Origin: Spirodela intermedia
Taxonomy: Eukaryota; Streptophyta; Magnoliopsida; Alismatales; Araceae
Length of the DNA stretch: 64,000 nt
NCBI GenBank assembly: GCA_902729315.2
Contig: LR746281.1
Location: 1,739,001 to 1,803,000, forward strand
Reading direction: 5' to 3'
The notes under the pieces are model-generated. The model was not told the origin of the DNA. It saw only the letters and a program-made list of their open reading frames with translations, and did not search any database. This document shows positions 57,860-64,000 of this stretch, one piece after another; position 1 is the first letter of the stretch; each line of letters begins with the position of its first letter. Made by a program: the position numbers and the translations under genes.

Positions 57860-59239
57860 GTTCTTGAAGTAATGATCATATACTCTACATATGAAAGAAG
57901 GTATACCCATCACTGACTATCTAAATGAGTTCATAAAGATTATTATAGATCTAAAAGATATCAGTGTTAAAATTGATGATGAAGATCAAACCCTTTTCCT
58001 CTTCTTTTTTTTTACCTACTTCAAATGATCATTTTACGGATACTCTGCTGCATGGAAGAGATGATATTTCAGTGGACGATGTCAAAGCTTTATTAAACTA
58101 AAAGGAATTAAAGAGGAAAGTACTAGAAGCTCATTACATAGATTGAGTAGATAACTAGATTGTTTGATAGAAAAAAAATAAAAAAGGAGTTGGTTAAAAG
58201 CATAGGTCAACATTAAAGTCCAAGCCAATGAAGATGTGCAAGTTATATGAATCTAACCAGAAAGAGCATATCAATAAAGAACGACCCAAATTTAAGGGGA
58301 AGTGAAAGATTTAAGATGAATCTTTTTCTAGTATAATGAATATTATTCAAGAGGAGACCATTCAATTAGAAGAAAAGAAGGCTCTTGATAATAAATGGGT
58401 GTATTGTATCAAAGAGGAGCTTGATGGGAATCAGAGATATAAACCTAGACTAGTTGTTAAGCAGTTTCAATAGCAAGAAGGTATAGATTATATCAAAAAA
58501 AATTCTTCTGTTGTAGAATTCACTACAATAAATTTGGTGTTAAGTATTGTAGCTAAAAAGAGTCTTCACTTGGAGAAGCTCAATGTCAAGATAACTTTTC
58601 TTCATGGAAAGTTGGAAGAAGAGATCTATATGATGCAACTTGAAGAGTTTATTACTCGTGGGAAGGAATATCAAGTTTTCATGTTAAAAATGATTATATA
58701 TGGGCTGAAGCAGGCACTAAGAAAATGGTATAAAATATTTGACAATTTCATGATCACAAATAGTTTCATCAAATGTGAATGCATCACTATTATTATCTGA
58801 AAAAAAATTGAGAGTAGGTATATGATCTTACTACATTATGTAGATGATATGCTAATTGTTAGAGCCAATATATAGGAAATCAACAAGTTAAATCTGATGA
58901 CAAAGGCTATCATCACAGAGAAACTGTGGCTGTGTAAAGCCTAAATCAGATTCAATGCTTTCCAAGTGGGGGATTGTTGTCCTCTGTGGAAAGAAAAATA
59001 TGAAGAGAATGGTTAGCCCTATATCAGATATTTTGTTGTGGGGGTCACCACTCTGGACTATAAATAAAGAGCCCTTGTAGAGGGACAGTAGTTCAATGAA
59101 GAGAGAAATGGGGTTTTATGCACCTGTGCTAAAACCTCTGTATAATAAAAAAAAATGCTTCGATATAGATAGTGAAGTTCTCATTCCGTTTTCTTTTTTG
59201 ACCATCCGGACTCTTTCTTGAGGTCTTCTGTTGCCAGTA
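57860..59239 (+). mobile_element. Decayed copia element, plus strand, with 3' LTR
   Basis: Gag-like sequence (TDYLNEFIKIIIDLK, 57,905-57,950) is followed by reverse transcriptase with copia signatures (ALDNKWVYCIKEELDG, RYKPRLVVKQFQ, LEKLNVKITFLHGKLEEEIY, IYGLKQA, HYVDDML; 58,380-58,860). Protease, integrase and most of RNase H are missing. A purine tract AAGTGGGGGAT leads into a probable LTR at about 58,974-59,239 (starts TGTTGTCCTC, ends GCCAGTAACA) with an ACTATAAATA box near 59,058. A 5' LTR was not found. Confidence 0.72.
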
Positions 59240-59302
59240 ACAGAGAGAGTGAGAGCTATTGGGCTCTCGGTTTTCTCTTCTTATCTAAAAAGGTTCCATT
59301 TA

Positions 59303-60845
59303 CAACTTCAACTTCTATGGAACGAAAGGCCTCAACGAAACCACCCCAACCTCAACCAAGTTCCCTACCAACACCACCGTCCGGATCCCCTTCACCTGCA
59401 GTACCATGACCGGCATCTCCGACAGGTGGCTGGTGTACGCTGTGAACAATGATGACACCCTAGAGGCCCTCCGAAGAGTAATAGGAGACATAGAGCCCGC
59501 AGCTGCAGGCTCTATGTGAAAACAGAGGATGACGGGGAAGAAGGGGGAGAAGGGGGAGAACAGAAAACTCAAAGGAGATCGGCCGTCTCGAACAGGCCAA
59601 CCCCGTGCTCTTGTTGTTTTCATGTTTCATTTTCCGTGCTTCCTTTTCATAGGGAGATCTTTGGATTTCTAAAATCTGTAATTCGGAATTCACATATCTT
59701 GTCTGGTTGAATACAATTAGCCCTCAAGAAACTCTGTAGATTGTATGCCATATTGAATTTCAGTATAGAATACTTCGAAATCTTCCAGACGTCTATCAGA
59801 CAGGCATTTCCAGCAGGCACCCGGTGCACGCTGTGAGGAATGGTGACTCCCTGGAGGCGATCGCCCGGGACATCTTCGACGGGTTGACGACCTACCAGCA
59901 GATCTCTCCGCAAACAGCATAGTGAATGCGCCCTGATCAATGCGGGGCAGCGACTGTTCATCCCCCTCCCCTCCAGCTGTGATGAGGTGGACCACCACAA
60001 TACGGTACACTTGGCTCACGTAGTGAAGTAGGGGAGTACCCTGGCGGAGGTCTCCATCGAGTTTTGGGCATCACAGGCCGCGCTTATCAACCTCAACAAC
60101 ATATCCGACCCCAAGAGCCTGCTCGTGGGCCAACTCCTCGACATGTCCCTTAGCGGTGGTTGTCATCACTCTGGCATCTTCTCACTCTGAAAATTCGCTT
60201 CTCCACTAACTTTGAGAACTGCGGGGGGCAGCTTGCTTCTCGTCCTCAATTTGCTACGAGTCCACGGACTCTAGCCTGCTTATCCCCAACGGTAGCTACA
60301 GCCTGACCGCCGGCAGCTGCATTAAGTGCATGTGCTACGGACCTGCGACGGAGTGAGAACTTCTGACTCCCTTCTCCAGTCCACGAAACAACGCCCCTTT
60401 CGGCGTATGACGATTCCACCGCGATCTCCTTGCCATGCTCCTTTAGGATGAACTGCATGGCTCCAGATTCAATTCTCGACAGAACGAGTGTATGCATCGT
60501 GGAGCTTTGTTACTCAAGAGTACTATCCCCGCCATAGTTTGGAACCATTTACGCCGTGCCTCTACGTCGGCTTTCTCCGCCAAATAATCTTAACTACCAT
60601 CACCACCCGATATAGCAATTGTAATGAGCTGCTGAACCCCGGGCCGCTGATGGTCGTTCTTCTTAATTGTCTTTTACATGGATTCCATCGGCCTACATCG
60701 GCGGCCGGTTGACCTAATTTGTACTTCTCCCTAGTCTCGGTTCGGGGAAGATAGATATACTCCGTCCGGAGAGAGATCCGTGAAGCGGAAGTTTCTTCTG
60801 CGCAGGCCTTGCCTCCTGCCTCGGTTCCTCTTCCCCGTCCTGTAG
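59303..60845 (+). pseudogene. LysM GPI-anchored receptor-like pseudogene 3
   Basis: Matches LysM gene 1 from the codons for GSIYDLYGANGLNET onward; signal peptide and first Cys motif are absent. Remnants of exon 1 lie at 59,303-59,476 and 59,811-60,155, exon 2 near 60,229-60,353, exon 3 near 60,447-60,620 and exon 4 near 60,751-60,845. An unrelated block of about 335 bases (59,477-59,810) separates the two exon 1 pieces. Frameshifts and stops are present (for example a TAG in the phrase corresponding to VVKAGSTLAEV, near 60,029). It lies just right of a copia LTR. It cannot make a receptor. Confidence 0.88.
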
Positions 60846-62284
60846 GACTGCGGAGCAGTACGACGCCACGCCGGTCACTTGACTGATCACAGGTCGATTT
60901 CCTTATTCGTTGTAAGCCCTAGACAGATTCTTGTGCTTCTATTCCTTTACCCTTTGGTTCGATTTTTTATGATGCAGGTCCACCCGCCTTCAGTACAAAC
61001 GGTACAATTAAGAAAGCCAACAGATGGTGACGGAGACGGCTCATCCGTAGTGACCAGATTCTCTTCTATCATCTTGTTCCGGTTCCGTAGAGTCCCTTAT
61101 TAATGAAACATAACTCTATCATCATGAAGATGTGAATTCCTAGAGGAATGTCAATCAGTTCAGTCAAATATTTCCGTGATTTTTACATCACATGTCGTTT
61201 TTTGTTGAATTTTATGCACCGCATTTAAGTTAAATAGTTAATTTACTAAAATCCTGAGTTTGAACAAGAAAAACTTGTTATGATTGCAACATACTGATTT
61301 TCATAAAAACAAAGTCTCAAATGATAACTATTTAAATGATTAATTTTAAGATAGACAATTGTTACACATGAGCTTGGAATACATACGAGCACATGTTGCA
61401 GTAGTAAGGCCAATGTTTGGTGATGCTCTTTTATCTTGGTTTCTTGTAAAGTTGGTGGGGCGCATTTGATACTAGATTGGACAACCTAATCTTGGGTTAG
61501 GGATTGGATTGAATAATTCAGGAGGCGGAAAAGGGTACCGATTTTCTATACTTCAGATTCCGATTGCCTTTTAATTTTCTTCCTCCCTTGTTTTTTTTCA
61601 ATGTAAATCTCGTGTGCATCATCATCGATATCTTTCTTTCATCCTAAGTTCTCACTTATCTGTTGCCCATGTGATATTATGAGGTCTGTCGAGCCCAGGG
61701 TTTTTTCGTCAACGATTCAGTGGCCTTCTCACCACCGCTAAGCTACATACACGGCCTCGTAGGCATACACACAAGAAGAGGGTACATAATGCGAAAGATG
61801 TCAACGGTAGTTGACCCAAAAACTTTGTGATGAGCGTCGTAAATGCCCTCGATGGACAGCACCAGTGGTCGTCACACATTTTGACTTCTGGTTCGCCTTG
61901 TCTTCATTGAAACATTTCTTCCGATCCTCAGTTGCAGCATCAAACATGAACTGTGTTGGAACTGTTAGATACAGTCGTACAAATGGACTTGCCACAGCTT
62001 GGCTAATGAGCCAGTCTTGTCTTATGGGCAGTCCCTGACTATGTGCAACGTTTCCTTCCCTCTTGTCGCCGCCAGCCCACTTTCTCTTTGTTTACAGTAA
62101 CTAGTCTAGATGAATGAATGAGATTATTATCGCAGTCAAACAAAGCCGGAAAGAACAAAAACACCAAGGGGTTGTTTGGTAGATGTTGAAAGGTTCGTTC
62201 CCGCCAATGGCAGGAAGAACAGCACCGAATGAAAGCTTGAGAGAGAGAGAGAGAGAGAGAGAGTCAGGGAGGGACGCCCCGTCG
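60846..62284. other. Spacer between the LysM pseudogene and the acyl-activating enzyme
   Basis: AT-rich, no gene or transposon recognised. It includes the 3' UTR of the minus-strand enzyme; a (GA)n run lies at 62,232-62,262. Confidence 0.45.
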
Positions 62285-63748
62285 TCAGAGCTTGCTGCGG
62301 GAGGTCCCCATGGCCCTCGCCTTATCCCTGAGGACGAATTTCTGCGTCTTCCCCGTGGAGGTCTTGGGGAGCTCCTCCACGAACACGACAGTCCTCGGCG
62401 CCATGTACCGCGGCAGCCGCGACCTGCAGAAGGCGATGAGCTCATCCGCCCCCACCCGCGCCCTCTCCCTGAGCTTCACGAACGCGCACGGCGTCTCTCC
62501 CCAGTGCTCGTCTGGTCGCCCCACCACGGCCGCCTCCAGCACCGCCGCGTGCCCGTACAGCGCCGCCTCCACCTCTATGGTGCTGATGTTCTCCCCGCCG
62601 GAGATGATGATGTCCTTGGACCTGTCCTTGAGCTCGATGTACCCGTCGCTGTGCCGCACCGCCAGGTCCCCCGACCGGAGCCATCCGCCGGCAAAGGCCT
62701 GCCTAGTTGCGCCGCCGTCCTTGTAGTAACCGCTCATCACCGTATTCCCCCTGAACATCACCTCTCCCATGGTCCTCCCATCCGCGGGGACGCTCTCCAT
62801 GGTGGCGGGGTCCTTCACGTCCACCGCCTCCAGCGCGACGTGCTGCAGCCCCTGCCGGGCCTTCACCCTCGCCCGCTCCAGTGCCGGTAGCGCGTCCCAC
62901 TCCGCCTTCCACGCGCAGACGGTGGCTCCCCCATAGGTCTCCGTCAGCCCGTACGAGTGCGTCACCTCGAAGCCAAGCTCCTCCATCTTGAACAACACCT
63001 CCGCCGGCGGCGGCGCTCCCCCAGTCACAACCCTCACCACCTTCCCGGTCGCCGGCGCCCTGTTCCTCCGCCGCTGCTCCGCCTCTGGCGAGTTGGCTAT
63101 CGTGTTCAGCACCGTCGGTGCGCCACCCATGTTCGTCACCCCGTGCTCGGCGATGGCGGCGAAGATGGCGCCGGCGGAGACCTGCCGGAGGCAGATACTG
63201 GTGCCGGCCTGCGCGGCGACGCCCCACGCCATGCACCACCCATTGCAGTGGAACATGGGTACCGTCCACAGGTATACCGGCGCGGCGGGGACGTTGCTGA
63301 AGAGGACGGCGGCGATGGCGTTCAGGTATGCGCCTCGGTGGCTGTAGACGACCCCCTTGGGGCTGGAGGTGGTGCCGGACGTGTAGTTCAGGGAGATCGG
63401 GTCGCACTCCTCCGCCGGCCACCGGATCTCGAAGTTAGGATTCGCTCGCCGGAGGAGATCCTCGTATTCCAGGCTCCCCGGAGAGTCGCCGGCGGAGGGA
63501 AACTCCGATATGACCACCAGGAGGGGTGGAGGCGCCTGGTTCGCCTCCGACATCAGCTTGAAGGATCCCATGGCGACCTCCAGGAACGGGTGGTCCACGA
63601 AGAAGACTCTGGCCCCCGAGTGCTTGAGGAGGACCGATAACGTGGCGGAGTCATGCCGCGTGTTCATCGTGCACAGGACCGCGCCGGCCATGGGAGCGCC
63701 GAAGTGGAGCTCGTACATCGCCGGAATATTTCGGGCCAGAACAGACAC
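62285..63748 (-). CDS. Peroxisomal acyl-activating enzyme (AMP-binding; benzoate/cinnamate-CoA ligase type), 3' exon only
   Basis: The last exon encodes 487 residues from a CAG acceptor ([13 protein letters not shown]) to the stop. The AMP-binding P-loop [20 protein letters not shown], the adenylate-binding part [10 protein letters not shown], the hinge [32 protein letters not shown] and the catalytic Lys region [13 protein letters not shown] are all present. The C-terminus is SKL, a type 1 peroxisome signal. These features fit the plant acyl-activating clade that includes Arabidopsis BZO1 and petunia cinnamate-CoA ligase. They would activate cinnamic, benzoic or a short-chain acid with ATP and CoA; the exact substrate is not decided by sequence reading. 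The first exon should lie to the right, beyond 64,000. Sequence 63,749-64,000 reads as intron. Confidence 0.9.
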   Translation of the reverse strand: MSVLARNIPAMYELHFGAPMAGAVLCTMNTRHDSATLSVLLKHSGARVFFVDHPFLEVAMGSFKLMSEANQAPPPLLVVISEFPSAGDSPGSLEYEDLLRRANPNFEIRWPAEECDPISLNYTSGTTSSPKGVVYSHRGAYLNAIAAVLFSNVPAAPVYLWTVPMFHCNGWCMAWGVAAQAGTSICLRQVSAGAIFAAIAEHGVTNMGGAPTVLNTIANSPEAEQRRRNRAPATGKVVRVVTGGAPPPAEVLFKMEELGFEVTHSYGLTETYGGATVCAWKAEWDALPALERARVKARQGLQHVALEAVDVKDPATMESVPADGRTMGEVMFRGNTVMSGYYKDGGATRQAFAGGWLRSGDLAVRHSDGYIELKDRSKDIIISGGENISTIEVEAALYGHAAVLEAAVVGRPDEHWGETPCAFVKLRERARVGADELIAFCRSRLPRYMAPRTVVFVEELPKTSTGKTQKFVLRDKARAMGTSRSKL

Positions 63749-64000
63749 CTGAATCAAAAGTACAGACGACCAGGGATCACTGGAACTCAACCGAGGAAGA
63801 CGAAAGAGGAAGATTTCCCAAGCTTAAGATACGAGAAAAGGAAGGAAGATAAGTGCCCGGGCCACGGGCAAATACTCAAACAGGTTGCAGGCCAGAGTGA
63901 AAATCAGCAGAAACGAGGCGTAACTCAAGAAATTTGCATGTGAGGAGCAGTTTTGGTAAGAAAAATCCAGACAGAGGTGAACTCCAACCATCAAATCCAG

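Noticed and set aside
62292-62890. Plus-strand frames opposite the acyl-activating enzyme
   Set aside because: Antisense shadows; the minus-strand frame has all AMP-binding motifs and SKL.

Overview
The window is nuclear DNA from a flowering plant. Coding exons are very GC-rich, introns are short with GT..AG borders, 5' leaders carry long GA/CT microsatellites, and LTR retrotransposons of both copia and gypsy type are present. GC-rich genes with AT-rich spacers suggest a monocot-like genome; that is inference, and no species can be named.

Region 1 (1-17,711) is gene-dense. After about 3 kb without a clear gene come a DUF241-type gene (3,215), a three-exon DUF630/DUF632 gene (7,968-10,482), a five-exon chloroplast FtsH protease of the FTSH1/FTSH5 type on the minus strand (10,831-13,389), a divergently transcribed nitroreductase/SagB-like gene (14,144-16,469) and a second DUF241-like gene (to 17,711).

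Region 2 (17,571-38,841) is a local duplication cluster. Three paralogues (A, B, C; minus strand) of an uncharacterised plant membrane-anchored, glycosyltransferase-like family lie next to a nine-exon O-fucosyltransferase-family gene. A and B sit in a tandem repeat with a 3,485-bp period. B and C are separated by a broken copy of the last O-fucosyltransferase exon, itself split by a decayed gypsy chromovirus. The junctions fall in (GA)n microsatellites, which suggests unequal crossing-over between them.

Region 3 (38,842-60,845) holds a cluster of LysM, CEBiP/LYM2-type, GPI-anchored chitin-receptor genes among transposons. Copy 1 (43,084) is intact. Copy 2 (47,882) is intact except for a 310-bp solo LTR with a 5-bp target duplication inside exon 1. 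Copy 3 (about 59,303) is a truncated, mutated pseudogene. Between copies 2 and 3 lie a small copia-derived element with three LTRs and two internal segments (49,977-51,932, flanked by GTGAA on both sides), a decayed minus-strand copia element and a decayed plus-strand copia element.

Region 4 (60,846-64,000) is a spacer followed by the last exon of a peroxisomal (C-terminal SKL) acyl-activating enzyme of the benzoate/cinnamate-CoA ligase type; its first exon lies outside the window. The genes do not form a pathway. The main stories are birth and decay of the LysM receptor cluster and of the A/B/C paralogues through transposons and unequal recombination.
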